Shown here: positions 45,957 to 53,555 of the stretch, piece after piece | How the letters are laid out: each line of letters begins with the position of its first letter | Numbering within the stretch: the first letter of the stretch is position 1 | Origin: JBBIOU01 sp037443205 | Lineage (GTDB): Bacteria > Bacteroidota > Bacteroidia > Flavobacteriales_D > UBA2798 | Reading direction: 5' to 3' | Assembly (NCBI GenBank): GCA_037443205.1 | Contig: JBBIOU010000015.1 | Span: 1-64,000 of the forward strand | DNA: 64,000 bases | Made by a program: the position numbers and the translations under genes | Notes under the pieces: model-generated | Databases searched by the model: none | What the model was told of the DNA's origin: nothing | Seen by the model: only the letters and a program-made list of their open reading frames with translations

Positions 45957-47360
45957 ATGATAAAAATTTGTTTACGACTTGCTTTTATTTTTATACTTCT
46001 GGCAATATTAACGTGGGTGCTGGGGTTTATTAATTCTAAAAACCAACCTAAACACATCCATTATTTACCCGATAGCAGTAAATTATTATTTGTAATAAAT
46101 ACCAAATCTTTTGCTAATAATATTATGCAAATTGCTTGTTTTAATCAAAAAGATTTTCAAAGTCTCATATCAGAAGAAGCTGAGGGTGAAAATATATTGT
46201 TAAAGGAAGGAAACCCGGGCATTGATTTAAACAGTAAAGCAACTATATTAATTGATGATAAACAAATATATTTATTTGCTGATTTAAAAAACAAATTAAA
46301 TTTTGAAAAGTTTTTACAGAAAAAATCATTTGTAATTCAAAACAGAGCTCCCTATTTTTTTGCTTCAAATAATCACCAGCAAATACTTTATAACAATGAA
46401 ATACTTATTTGCCAACTAAACAAGACTGACTCGGATACGGAGAAAAAAATGGCCTCATGGTTAGCACAAAAAAATACGCTATCAGAAAAAATTATTGCTG
46501 ACATATATGAATCAGAAAAACAACTGGAATTATACTATTTAGAAGATAACAATCATGTATTTGATGTGGGTGTAGTTTTTGATAAAGATGCCATTACCAT
46601 AAACGCTTGTTTGACATATACCGGTAATATAAACAATGAAATAATATGCACAGGGGATATTTCGTTTTTTGAAAAAAATAATTTTGCCATCTATTCCTCT
46701 CAAGGTTTATTATCAGTAAAAATAGAGGAACTGCTGCCAAAGGAAGTCAGTAGCATATACATTTTAAAAAAATTATTCCAAACACATAATAAACAATCAG
46801 TATATGCTTACGCAAATGATGTAGTTTCAAGCCATATATATCTTACTAAAAGTGATAAAACTGTTTCTGATTACAAAAAACTTCCATTTTACATGCCTGT
46901 TTTGCGGCTGGCATATTCCATAGATTCAAAAGAATTAATAATGCAAGATTTAAACGCTTATTTAAACGACACTGTGCTTATAAAACACGCAAACTACTAT
47001 CAACTCATGCTGCCGGGCGATTATTCATTGTATTTTAAAATATTTGATAAACATCTGGCTATTTCGGTTGATACAAATTTTATAACTCAAATACCACGCC
47101 CCGAAGAAACAGGCTTCAGCTACTTTTACTATTCCAGTTTAGAAAATTACACCAATGCAATTCCCACATTTTCTCCGGATGGTTTTATGATAAAAAGTTT
47201 TTTAGAGATGAAATCAACCATCAATCGCATCTATATTTACGCTACACACCGCGACAACAATAAAATATATTTTACCGGAAAAATATTTATAGGAGACGAG
47301 CAATATCATAGCCTGATAGAAACCATTAAAATACTGCAAAGTAATTTATCGCTACTTTAG
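45957..47360 (+). CDS. Membrane-anchored protein of unknown function
   Basis: Protein of 467 residues with an N-terminal hydrophobic segment (about 5-24) that may be a signal anchor, then a long extracytoplasmic region of mixed alpha/beta character. The beginning (PKHIHYLPDSSKLLFVINTKSF, cited as landmark) resembles the way DUF3352/DUF4836-like Bacteroidota proteins begin with a 'value of self' beta-alpha unit, but I cannot claim the family. Low complexity is not evident and codon usage is like that of neighbours. It is divergent from the patatin gene and overlaps trmN6 by 4 bp at the 3' end. Confidence 0.6.
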   Translation: MIKICLRLAFIFILLAILTWVLGFINSKNQPKHIHYLPDSSKLLFVINTKSFANNIMQIACFNQKDFQSLISEEAEGENILLKEGNPGIDLNSKATILIDDKQIYLFADLKNKLNFEKFLQKKSFVIQNRAPYFFASNNHQQILYNNEILICQLNKTDSDTEKKMASWLAQKNTLSEKIIADIYESEKQLELYYLEDNNHVFDVGVVFDKDAITINACLTYTGNINNEIICTGDISFFEKNNFAIYSSQGLLSVKIEELLPKEVSSIYILKKLFQTHNKQSVYAYANDVVSSHIYLTKSDKTVSDYKKLPFYMPVLRLAYSIDSKELIMQDLNAYLNDTVLIKHANYYQLMLPGDYSLYFKIFDKHLAISVDTNFITQIPRPEETGFSYFYYSSLENYTNAIPTFSPDGFMIKSFLEMKSTINRIYIYATHRDNNKIYFTGKIFIGDEQYHSLIETIKILQSNLSLL

Positions 47361-48070
47361 AAAATAATCAGATAGTCTTTTAGTAATGATTTATAGTTTG
47401 GGGTATAATTTCCATTTGTATCTCTGATAATTATTTGTTGTTTTACCGGTTCATGCTCACTAAATGCAAATTGCAATACAGCCCTGGAAGGAGTTGTATT
47501 GGGTTTAGAAAATATTTCAACTTTCCTGATAAGGTTCAATTGATTAGTTTTTGCAAAATGCACAAAGTCATTTACACGTGTTTGCGGAACAATAATACTA
47601 ACCATGCCAGTATCGGTAAGCAATCGGGCTACGCAATTAAAAAATATTTCTGCCGTAAGCATATTATCATGTTTAGCTATTGCCCGATTTATATTTTCGG
47701 GTTTTAAAGAATTTTTAAAAAAAGGTGGATTAGAAAACACACAATCATATTTAAGCGGTGCAACATAATCCTGTAAAGATGTGTGTACAGCGGCAAGTCT
47801 GTTTTTCCAGGGCGACCGGTTAAAATTATAAAGTGCCTCAGCAACACAGTTTGCATCAATGTCAATAGCCGTAATCTGTGCTTGCTCATTTTGCTGAGCC
47901 AACATAAGCGATATAACACCGCAACCCGTACCGATTTCTAATAAATATTTATGGTTATAGGTGTTTGTTAATGCGCCTAAAAGTACGGCATCGGTATTTA
48001 CTTTAAGGGCACTTAACTTATGTTGTACCGTAAATTTCTTAAAACGAAAAAAATCCGGGTTACTCATCAT
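47357..48070 (-). CDS. trmN6: tRNA1(Val) adenine-37 N6-methyltransferase (TrmN6/YfiC)
   Basis: Rossmann-fold SAM-dependent methyltransferase of 237 residues predicted to methylate A37 of tRNA-Val. N-terminal FRFKKFTVQH (about 7-16) and KVNTDAVLLGAL (about 22-33) are typical of the YfiC family; the SAM motif EIGTGCGVISLML (about 42-54) and the N6-adenine catalytic motif SNPPFFKNS (about 114-122) are complete. It overlaps the 3' end of rimM by 11 bp, as last gene of rpsP-rimM-trmN6. A general HemK-like role is less likely because of the N-terminal motif. Confidence 0.9.
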   Translation of the reverse strand: MMSNPDFFRFKKFTVQHKLSALKVNTDAVLLGALTNTYNHKYLLEIGTGCGVISLMLAQQNEQAQITAIDIDANCVAEALYNFNRSPWKNRLAAVHTSLQDYVAPLKYDCVFSNPPFFKNSLKPENINRAIAKHDNMLTAEIFFNCVARLLTDTGMVSIIVPQTRVNDFVHFAKTNQLNLIRKVEIFSKPNTTPSRAVLQFAFSEHEPVKQQIIIRDTNGNYTPNYKSLLKDYLIIF

Positions 48071-48596
48071 TAAGATATACCTCTAATAAACCTTGCGGTA
48101 AATCCATTATCAGTGTTTTTTCGACACGGTTTATTTCTGTAATAAATTGTTTAGCTGCCGGTATTAATATTTCTTTGTTATTTTTGATAACCTGTATAAG
48201 TCTATTCGAAGGTATGTCAAACACATCGTTTACATATCCTACTTCGCCCGATTGTACATCAATTAACTTAAAACCGATTATTTCCTGCGAATAAAATTCA
48301 TGGGCTGTTAGTTCGGGTAAGTATTCAAAGGGTATCCACAGGGCATAGCCTTTTATTTTTTGTGCCTCATCAATGGTATTAATTCCCTCTATTTTAATTA
48401 ATAGCTGATTGTTTTTTATTTTTCTGCAATTAGCAATAACATACGGATACAGGGAAGAATCAAAATTTTCCAGGAAAATATTTTTAGATGATAAATTAAG
48501 CTGATGAGGCAAGGTATTGCTAAAAACCACTACTTCGCCATGAATGCCGTGTACACGTATAATCTTCCCAAGGTTAAAGCATTTTTCTTTATCCAT
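48060..48596 (-). CDS. rimM: Ribosome maturation factor RimM
   Basis: Protein of 178 residues that binds S19 and helps 30S head assembly. It has the N-terminal beta-barrel RimM domain (GKIIRVHGIHGEVVVF, about 11-26; GINTIDEAQKIKGYALWI, about 70-87) and the C-terminal PRC-barrel (about 100-170; YVNDVFDIPSNRLIQV, EILIPAAKQFI). It lies 15 bp after rpsP, the widespread pairing in bacteria, and its end overlaps trmN6, so translation of the latter is coupled. trmD and rplS, which often follow, are absent here. Confidence 0.95.
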   Translation of the reverse strand: MDKEKCFNLGKIIRVHGIHGEVVVFSNTLPHQLNLSSKNIFLENFDSSLYPYVIANCRKIKNNQLLIKIEGINTIDEAQKIKGYALWIPFEYLPELTAHEFYSQEIIGFKLIDVQSGEVGYVNDVFDIPSNRLIQVIKNNKEILIPAAKQFITEINRVEKTLIMDLPQGLLEVYLNDE

Positions 48597-48611
48597 GGGG
48601 ACAAGAATAAA

Positions 48612-49112
48612 TTATTCTGCGTTTTCGGCAGGTGTTTCTGCTTCGGCTGAATTAGCGGCAGTAGCAGCAGCTATTTTAGCTGCTTTTTCAGCACGCGATT
48701 TAGATTCAGCCTCCTGGCGTTTCTTAGCGTTTTGAGCTTTTTCGTTTGCAAGACGGTCTTTTTTACCTTGTATTTTGGCTTCTTTTTCTTGCAACCACTT
48801 ATCAAATTTAGCTTGAGCCTGTTCTTCGGTAAGGGCACCTTTTGCCACGCCTTTTGATAAATGGTTTCGATATAACACCCCTTTGTATGATAAGATTGCC
48901 CGGCAAGTGTCTGTAGGTTGTGCTCCTAATCCAAGCCAATGCAATGCTCTGTCAAAGTTTAATTCTATGCTTGCAGGATTACTGATGGGATTGTAAATAC
49001 CCAGTTTTTCAATAAACTTACCATCTCTGGGCGAGCGGCTGTCTGCCACAACAATGTGAAAAAATGGTTTGCCTTTTTTTCCGTGGCGTTGTAATCTGAT
49101 TTTTGTTGCCAT
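48612..49112 (-). CDS. rpsP: 30S ribosomal protein S16
   Basis: Small-subunit protein of 166 residues. The first 80 residues are canonical S16 (KIRLQRHGKKGKPFFHIVVA, DSRSPRDGKFIEKLGIYNP, LGLGAQPTDT). The remaining 85 residues form a Lys/Glu/Ala-rich helical extension (about 90-166) typical of Bacteroidota S16 and not found in E. coli. It heads the rpsP-rimM-trmN6 operon and has a 50-nt leader with alternative hairpins and a promoter-like element, suggesting control of the operon at the leader. Confidence 0.96.
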   Translation of the reverse strand: MATKIRLQRHGKKGKPFFHIVVADSRSPRDGKFIEKLGIYNPISNPASIELNFDRALHWLGLGAQPTDTCRAILSYKGVLYRNHLSKGVAKGALTEEQAQAKFDKWLQEKEAKIQGKKDRLANEKAQNAKKRQEAESKSRAEKAAKIAAATAANSAEAETPAENAE

Positions 49113-49129
49113 ATTTATTAATTGTTTAA

Positions 49130-49159
49130 GGGTCCGAAACCCGGTTAATTAATTTCGGG
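49130..49159 (-). promoter_or_regulatory. Possible structured leader of rpsP
   Basis: In minus-strand RNA, CCGAAA (49158-49153) can pair with TTTCGG (49139-49134), or GGGT (49142-49139) can pair with ACCC (49133-49130) around a TTCGG loop. The two stems share bases, so they are alternatives, as in some ribosomal-protein autoregulatory leaders. I cannot assign it to a known RNA family. Confidence 0.4.
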
Positions 49160-49162
49160 CTG

Positions 49163-49170
49163 CAAATATA
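49163..49170 (-). promoter_or_regulatory. Putative -7 element of the rpsP operon
   Basis: Minus-strand TATATTTG (49170-49163) fits TAnnTTTG and would start transcription just before the hairpins, about 45 nt upstream of the rpsP ATG. Confidence 0.55.
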
Positions 49171-49251
49171 CGATTTTTTTGCATAAGTATATGTTTTTTA
49201 ATAAAAAAATATTTTTATGCTCTATTCCCGGTTAAATGTATAATTCTGACC

Positions 49252-49259
49252 TATCTTTG
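49252..49259 (+). promoter_or_regulatory. Putative -7 element of the small membrane protein gene
   Basis: TATCTTTG fits TAnnTTTG and ends 21 nt before the ATG at 49281, divergent from the rpsP promoter 82 bp away. Confidence 0.48.
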
Positions 49260-49280
49260 TGCTGTTACGTTCAATAATTA

Positions 49281-49646
49281 ATGTCTAAAAAACTTTATCT
49301 GAAATATTCCCCGCCAATTTATTTGTTTATTGTTAGTCTATTATTTTTATATTTTGTTATAGAAGGTAAATCCTTATGTGATAAAGCTAACGAATGTAAA
49401 GTTAACACACAAACTGCAAGTATAATTTCTGCTGATGATTACAACCATCCATTGGCAAAAGAAACAAATGAAACGCATAATTTATGTAATTCTTTATCTA
49501 CCTATTCTCATCTGTTTTTCATATTATTTCTATTACTTTATTTTAGTAATGTTTGCTATTATTTATATACGCAAGATCATCGTAAACACAGCGGTTATTT
49601 TTTGCAAAGAAAAATATATCTCTCTGTAAGAAATTTCAGAATTTGA
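49281..49646 (+). CDS. Small two-helix membrane protein of unknown function
   Basis: Predicted 121-residue inner-membrane protein with helices at about 10-28 and 76-96. The loop between them is Cys/Asn/Thr-rich (Cys near 33, 39 and 69, with scattered His), and the C-terminus is basic. No family is recognised. It has its own promoter-like element and lies 101 bp before the ion transporter, separated from it by two palindromes, so it may be a regulated accessory or an unrelated neighbour. An overlapping shorter frame (49435-49629) looks like a shadow. Confidence 0.5.
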   Translation: MSKKLYLKYSPPIYLFIVSLLFLYFVIEGKSLCDKANECKVNTQTASIISADDYNHPLAKETNETHNLCNSLSTYSHLFFILFLLLYFSNVCYYLYTQDHRKHSGYFLQRKIYLSVRNFRI

Positions 49647-49667
49647 TTTTTGTACTTCCACTGAATT

Positions 49668-49684
49668 AAATGCGTGATGCATTT
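49668..49684. promoter_or_regulatory. Palindrome 1, possible operator
   Basis: AAATGC-GTGAT-GCATTT is a perfect 6-bp inverted repeat with a 5-nt spacer, 64 bp upstream of the transporter ATG. It is the size of a dimeric repressor site. Confidence 0.4.
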
Positions 49685-49690
49685 AGTAAT

Positions 49691-49711
49691 TTGACAGAAT
49701 CTGACTGTCAA
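49691..49711. promoter_or_regulatory. Palindrome 2, possible operator
   Basis: TTGACAG-AATCTGA-CTGTCAA is a perfect 7-bp inverted repeat with a 7-nt spacer, just upstream of a near-consensus -7 element (TACATTTA, 49719-49726). Its position beside the -7 element suits a repressor or activator site. Confidence 0.48.
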
Positions 49712-49747
49712 TATGATATACATTTATTAATATTAAATACAAAAATC

Positions 49748-51007
49748 ATGAAATTAAAAATCAAAATCGTGTTTTTATTGTTTGCATTATTTATACCTGT
49801 AGTGCTTATGGCGAATATGCAAACTAAAGCAGAAATTGCAGGAATAAAAATAGAGTTTATCTTATTTGGTTTAACTTTATTGGGAATTGTTGTTTTTCAC
49901 AAAGAAGCTTTCTTAGTAGCAATAACAGGCTTAATATTGATAACAGCCTGTAAACTGTCTTTATATCCAAATTTCAGTTTGGCGGAACATATTACCGGTA
50001 ATAATTTCGGTGAAGGTGAATGGAAAACTTTGCTTAATTTATTTTTGCTGCTACCGGGCTTTGCTGTGCTGGCAAAAATTTTTGAAACAAGTAATGTGCC
50101 GCAAGTATTGCCCAAAATTTTACCGGATAATTGGCTGGGAGGATTTTATTTATTATTAATTATCCTGATTCTATCTTCATTTTTAGACAATATTGCGGCT
50201 GCACTGATAGGCGGCACAATAGCTGCAGGAGTTTATCAAAACAAAGTACATATAATGTATATTGTTTCTATTATTGCCGCAAGTAATGCCGGTGGAGCAG
50301 GTAGCATCATTGGTGATACCACTACTACGATGATGTGGATTGATGGCATATCACCTCTTACAGTATTACCTGCCTATATTGCATCTATAGGGTCGTTTAT
50401 ATCTTTTGCTTTTATTGCTTCTTATATTCAGCAAAAACACCAGCCTATTCAAAAAGATGTATTACCCGGAGTTGAAATTAAAACCCAAAAATTGCTCTCG
50501 GTTGTAATAATTATTTTTTTAACCATTGCAGGTAATTATGCATTAGATTTTCCCTCAATAGGTGTTTGGTCAGGAATAATTATTTCGGGCATTTATACTA
50601 GCATACCGTATAAAGAGTCGTTAAAAATGATTAAAAGCACCTTATTTTTATTATGCCTTGTTTTTTCGGCCTCGCTTATGCCTATCGAAGACTTACCCCA
50701 GCCATCGGTAATAAGCACCTTTTCTTTTGGGTTTATATCGGCATTTTTTGATAACATTCCGCTTACTAAATTATGTCTTGAACAAAGCAACTACGATTGG
50801 GCATTATTAGCCTTTGCCGTAGGTTTTGGAGGCTCTATGATTTGGTTTGGTTCCTCAGCCGGTGTAGCCTTAACCAACCAATTTCCCGAGAGCCAGTCTG
50901 CTATCAAATATTTAAAAAATTCCTGGCATGTAATAATAGCCTACATCGTTGGCTATATACTGCTGTATTTAATTATGGGTTGGAACCCTGTAAATCACAA
51001 ATTATAA
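49748..51007 (+). CDS. NhaD/ArsB-superfamily ion transporter (probable Na+/H+ antiporter)
   Basis: Polytopic membrane protein of 419 residues from the ATG at 49748; an in-frame ATG at 49670 would add 26 polar residues upstream and is rejected. About eleven to twelve hydrophobic helices are seen. Two inverted units each carry an F(L/F)DNI motif at a broken helix: SSFLDNIAAALIGG (about 139-152) and SAFFDNIPLTKLC (about 333-345), the hallmark of the ion-transporter superfamily. SNAGGAGSIIGDTTTTMMW (about 175-193) is another conserved loop. NhaD-type Na+/H+ exchange is the best guess; citrate or arsenite transport is not excluded. The first helix has signal-like character. Confidence 0.75.
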   Translation: MKLKIKIVFLLFALFIPVVLMANMQTKAEIAGIKIEFILFGLTLLGIVVFHKEAFLVAITGLILITACKLSLYPNFSLAEHITGNNFGEGEWKTLLNLFLLLPGFAVLAKIFETSNVPQVLPKILPDNWLGGFYLLLIILILSSFLDNIAAALIGGTIAAGVYQNKVHIMYIVSIIAASNAGGAGSIIGDTTTTMMWIDGISPLTVLPAYIASIGSFISFAFIASYIQQKHQPIQKDVLPGVEIKTQKLLSVVIIIFLTIAGNYALDFPSIGVWSGIIISGIYTSIPYKESLKMIKSTLFLLCLVFSASLMPIEDLPQPSVISTFSFGFISAFFDNIPLTKLCLEQSNYDWALLAFAVGFGGSMIWFGSSAGVALTNQFPESQSAIKYLKNSWHVIIAYIVGYILLYLIMGWNPVNHKL

Positions 51008-51027
51008 CTATCATTAATTTAAACCAT

Positions 51028-51126
51028 ATGAAATCAAAACCTAAATATACATTTTTTCATTTTTTGGCAATTTACATCATTATCAGTATTATATTCATAA
51101 TACTAATAAACATGATTATGAAATAA
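51028..51126 (+). CDS. 32-residue single-helix membrane protein
   Basis: ATG at 51028 opens a 32-codon frame 20 bp after the transporter stop. The basic N-terminus (MKSKPKYTFF) and a strongly hydrophobic Ile-rich helix (about 12-29) make a plausible small membrane protein, and same-strand close spacing suggests cotranscription with the transporter. No homology is recognised; small proteins of this kind often accompany transporters, but a chance frame cannot be excluded. Confidence 0.45.
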   Translation: MKSKPKYTFFHFLAIYIIISIIFIILINMIMK

Positions 51127-51274
51127 TTAATAAACCAAATTTGTCGTTAGCCAGGCATGGAGCGGTAATGTGTATGTGTGCGGTATTTGGATAAACCCTG
51201 CTCTAGATTTTGTTAGTATTTATATACTTAAGTAATAAAAAAATATAAGAAAATATTAAATATTCGGTTTGAAA

Positions 51275-51305
51275 GAAAAATGTGTAATGACTTTTTTGGG
51301 TTTAA
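51275..51305. repeat. Short dispersed repeat, copy B
   Basis: Second copy of the 30-nt sequence at 18968-18998, built on GTGTAATGAC with flanking A and T runs. Its T-run/TTGGG end supplies the apparent -33 element of the next promoter. The preceding stretch 51127-51274 contains a GC-rich patch (CGTTAGCCAGGCATGGAGCGG, in part) of unknown origin and no gene. Confidence 0.5.
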
Positions 51306-51322
51306 GTAAAGCGCTACCTTTG
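51296..51322 (+). promoter_or_regulatory. Putative promoter of the cystathionine beta-synthase gene
   Basis: TACCTTTG (51315-51322) fits TAnnTTTG, with TTG (51296-51298) 16 nt upstream. The leader to the ATG at 51339 would be about 10 nt. Confidence 0.52.
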
Positions 51323-51338
51323 TGTCAAAGATGCAAAA

Positions 51339-52706
51339 ATGAACTATTACGAAAATATATTGCAATGTATTGGAAATACACCCCTTGTAAAACTAAATAA
51401 AATTACCCGCGCAATACCGGCTAGCGTACTGGCAAAAGTTGAGACCTTTAATCCGGGTAATTCTATCAAAGACCGCATGGCCTTAAAAATGATAGAAGAT
51501 GCCGAAAAACAAGGATTGCTAAAACCGGGCGGAACAATTATTGAAGGCACCAGCGGCAATACCGGAATGGGATTAGCCATTGCCGCAATTATTAAAGGAT
51601 ATAAGTGCATTTTTACCACTACCGATAAACAATCTAAAGAAAAAATTGATGCGCTTAAAGCTTTTGGTGCAGAAGTAATTGTTTGCCCTACCGATGTTGA
51701 ACCCGAAGACCCACGTTCGTATTATTCCGTTTCGTCCAGATTAGAAAAAGAAATACCCAACTCATGGAAAGCCAACCAATACGATAATCCTTCTAATGCA
51801 CGGGCACACTATGAAACCACCGGACCCGAAATATGGCAGCAAACCGATGGAAAAATAACTCATTTGGTGGTAGGCGTTGGAACCGGTGGAACCATTTGCG
51901 GTACCGGAAAATATTTAAAAGAAAAAAATCCGGCCATACAAATTTTAGGAATTGATACCTATGGTTCAGTATTTAAAAAATATAAAGAAACCGGAATATT
52001 CGATAAAAATGAAATTTATCCATACATAACCGAAGGTATTGGCGAAGATTTTTTACCACAAAATGTAGATTTTAATATCATTGACCATTTTGAAAAAGTA
52101 ACAGATAAAGATGCTGCCATTTATACCCGCGAAATAGTAAAACAAGAAGGTATATGGGCAGGTAACTCGGCAGGTGCAGCCATTGCAGGTATTTTGCAAA
52201 TGAAAGAACGATTTAAAAAAGAGGATGTGGTTGTGGTAATATTTCACGATCATGGTTCTCGCTATGTAGGCAAAATGTTTAACGATGAATGGATGCGCGA
52301 AAAAGGATTTTTTGATAAATCAGGCTTAACCGCCAAAGATTTGGTAAACACCGGAAAAAGTTCAGAACTGATTACTGTGGCTGCTGACGATAAGGTTGAA
52401 TTTGCCATTAAACTGATGATAGAAAAAGATATTTCGCAAATACCGGTATCGCAAAACGGCAGAATTGTTGGCTCACTTAACGAAAACAACTTATTTAAAC
52501 AAATTATCAGTAATGTAGATATCAAACAAAAACCGGTTAGCGAAGTAATGGGGGCTGCTTTTCCGTTTGTAGATATTTCTACTCCTTTAGATTCACTAAA
52601 AGATATGCTTACTGCCGAAAACCCTGCTGTGTTGGTTCGCGATTTTAAAACTGATAAATCATACATCATTACCCGACATGATATTATGAATGTTTTAGCC
52701 AAATAA
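51339..52706 (+). CDS. Cystathionine beta-synthase (PLP domain plus CBS pair)
   Basis: Cytosolic enzyme of 455 residues. The fold-type II PLP domain (about 1-320) has the lysine in NPGNSIKDRMA (about 35-45), the substrate loop EGTSGNTGMG (about 68-77) and the phosphate-binding GVGTGGTICGTGKYL (about 179-193). A tandem CBS-domain regulatory module (about 335-455) follows. This is the layout of eukaryotic-type cystathionine beta-synthase (transsulfuration from homocysteine and serine) rather than plain cysteine synthase, which lacks CBS domains; activity on O-acetylserine is not excluded. The metal-receptor gene starts 3 bp later, so the two share a message. Confidence 0.87.
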   Translation: MNYYENILQCIGNTPLVKLNKITRAIPASVLAKVETFNPGNSIKDRMALKMIEDAEKQGLLKPGGTIIEGTSGNTGMGLAIAAIIKGYKCIFTTTDKQSKEKIDALKAFGAEVIVCPTDVEPEDPRSYYSVSSRLEKEIPNSWKANQYDNPSNARAHYETTGPEIWQQTDGKITHLVVGVGTGGTICGTGKYLKEKNPAIQILGIDTYGSVFKKYKETGIFDKNEIYPYITEGIGEDFLPQNVDFNIIDHFEKVTDKDAAIYTREIVKQEGIWAGNSAGAAIAGILQMKERFKKEDVVVVIFHDHGSRYVGKMFNDEWMREKGFFDKSGLTAKDLVNTGKSSELITVAADDKVEFAIKLMIEKDISQIPVSQNGRIVGSLNENNLFKQIISNVDIKQKPVSEVMGAAFPFVDISTPLDSLKDMLTAENPAVLVRDFKTDKSYIITRHDIMNVLAK

Positions 52707-52709
52707 AAC

Positions 52710-53492
52710 ATGAAGTTAACCGACCAAACCGGGCATTATATAGAATTAAACCAAACTCCCTCGCGCATTGTTTCCTTAGTACCTTCGCAAACCGAATTAT
52801 TATACCATCTGCGACTTGAAGATAAAATAGTTGGAATCACAAAATTCTGTGTTCATCCTGCTCACTGGTATAAAAACAAAGTTCATGTTGGCGGAACAAA
52901 AAAATTAAATCATCAAAAAATTGCCGCCTTAAAACCCGATTTAATTATTGCCAACAAAGAAGAAAACAGCCAATCGGATATTGAACTTTTACAAACGCAA
53001 TACCCGGTTTATATAAGCAACATCCGCAATTTATCAGAAGCATTACATATGATTGCACAGCTAGGTATCTTAACTCAAACTGAGATGAATGCTACAAATC
53101 TAATCCGTAAAATTGAGCAAGCTTTTGCAAGCATTCCCTCTAAAAAAAAACATAAAGCCCTTTACCTGATTTGGAAAAATCCTTATATGGCTGCAGGCAA
53201 AGACACTTTTATAAATGATATGATGAACTATGCAGGTTATTTTAATTGTATAGAAAAAAACCGCTACCCCACATTAACATTGACAGAGATAATAAGACTA
53301 CAACCCGAATATATCTTGCTCTCTTCAGAACCCTATCCTTTTAAATATAAGCATCAGGAAGAATTAAAAAAAATATTGCCCCACACTAAAATTTTGCTGG
53401 TTGACGGAGAAATGTTTTCCTGGTACGGAAGCCGCTTACTTAAAGCTGCCGAATATTTTACTAAGAACCTGCCTGCATCAGAACCTGCATAA
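52710..53492 (+). CDS. Helical-backbone metal receptor (BtuF/TroA-like) without signal peptide
   Basis: Protein of 260 residues homologous to periplasmic substrate-binding proteins for cobalamin or iron complexes: RIVSLVPSQTELLYHL (about 19-34), VGGTKKLNHQKIAALKPDLIIA (about 64-85, cited as landmark), and LYLIWKNPYMAAGKDTFINDMM near 150-171. Unlike the transported members it begins MKLTDQTGHYIELNQTP, with no signal peptide or lipobox, so it should be cytosolic. Such proteins are common in Bacteroidota with unclear role. The 3-bp spacing from cystathionine beta-synthase indicates cotranscription. No ABC permease is nearby. Confidence 0.78.
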   Translation: MKLTDQTGHYIELNQTPSRIVSLVPSQTELLYHLRLEDKIVGITKFCVHPAHWYKNKVHVGGTKKLNHQKIAALKPDLIIANKEENSQSDIELLQTQYPVYISNIRNLSEALHMIAQLGILTQTEMNATNLIRKIEQAFASIPSKKKHKALYLIWKNPYMAAGKDTFINDMMNYAGYFNCIEKNRYPTLTLTEIIRLQPEYILLSSEPYPFKYKHQEELKKILPHTKILLVDGEMFSWYGSRLLKAAEYFTKNLPASEPA

Positions 53493-53500
53493 TCGCAAAT

Positions 53501-53530
53501 TAAACCCAAATTACGAATTAGAAAAATCGT
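53501..53530. repeat. Possible fragment of the structured repeat
   Basis: TAAACCCAAATTACGAATTAG resembles the left end of the repeat at 35061 and 38914, though the match is partial, and TTACGA/TCGTAA (53511-53532) can form a small hairpin. It lies between two convergent gene ends. It may be a degenerate copy or chance similarity. Confidence 0.25.
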
Positions 53531-53555
53531 AATCGGTAAGTGTATATCAATAAAA

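Noticed and set aside
49435..49629. 64-codon hydrophobic open frame inside the small membrane protein gene
   Set aside because: Overlaps the longer frame at 49281-49646, which has the promoter and a better start; probably a shadow.
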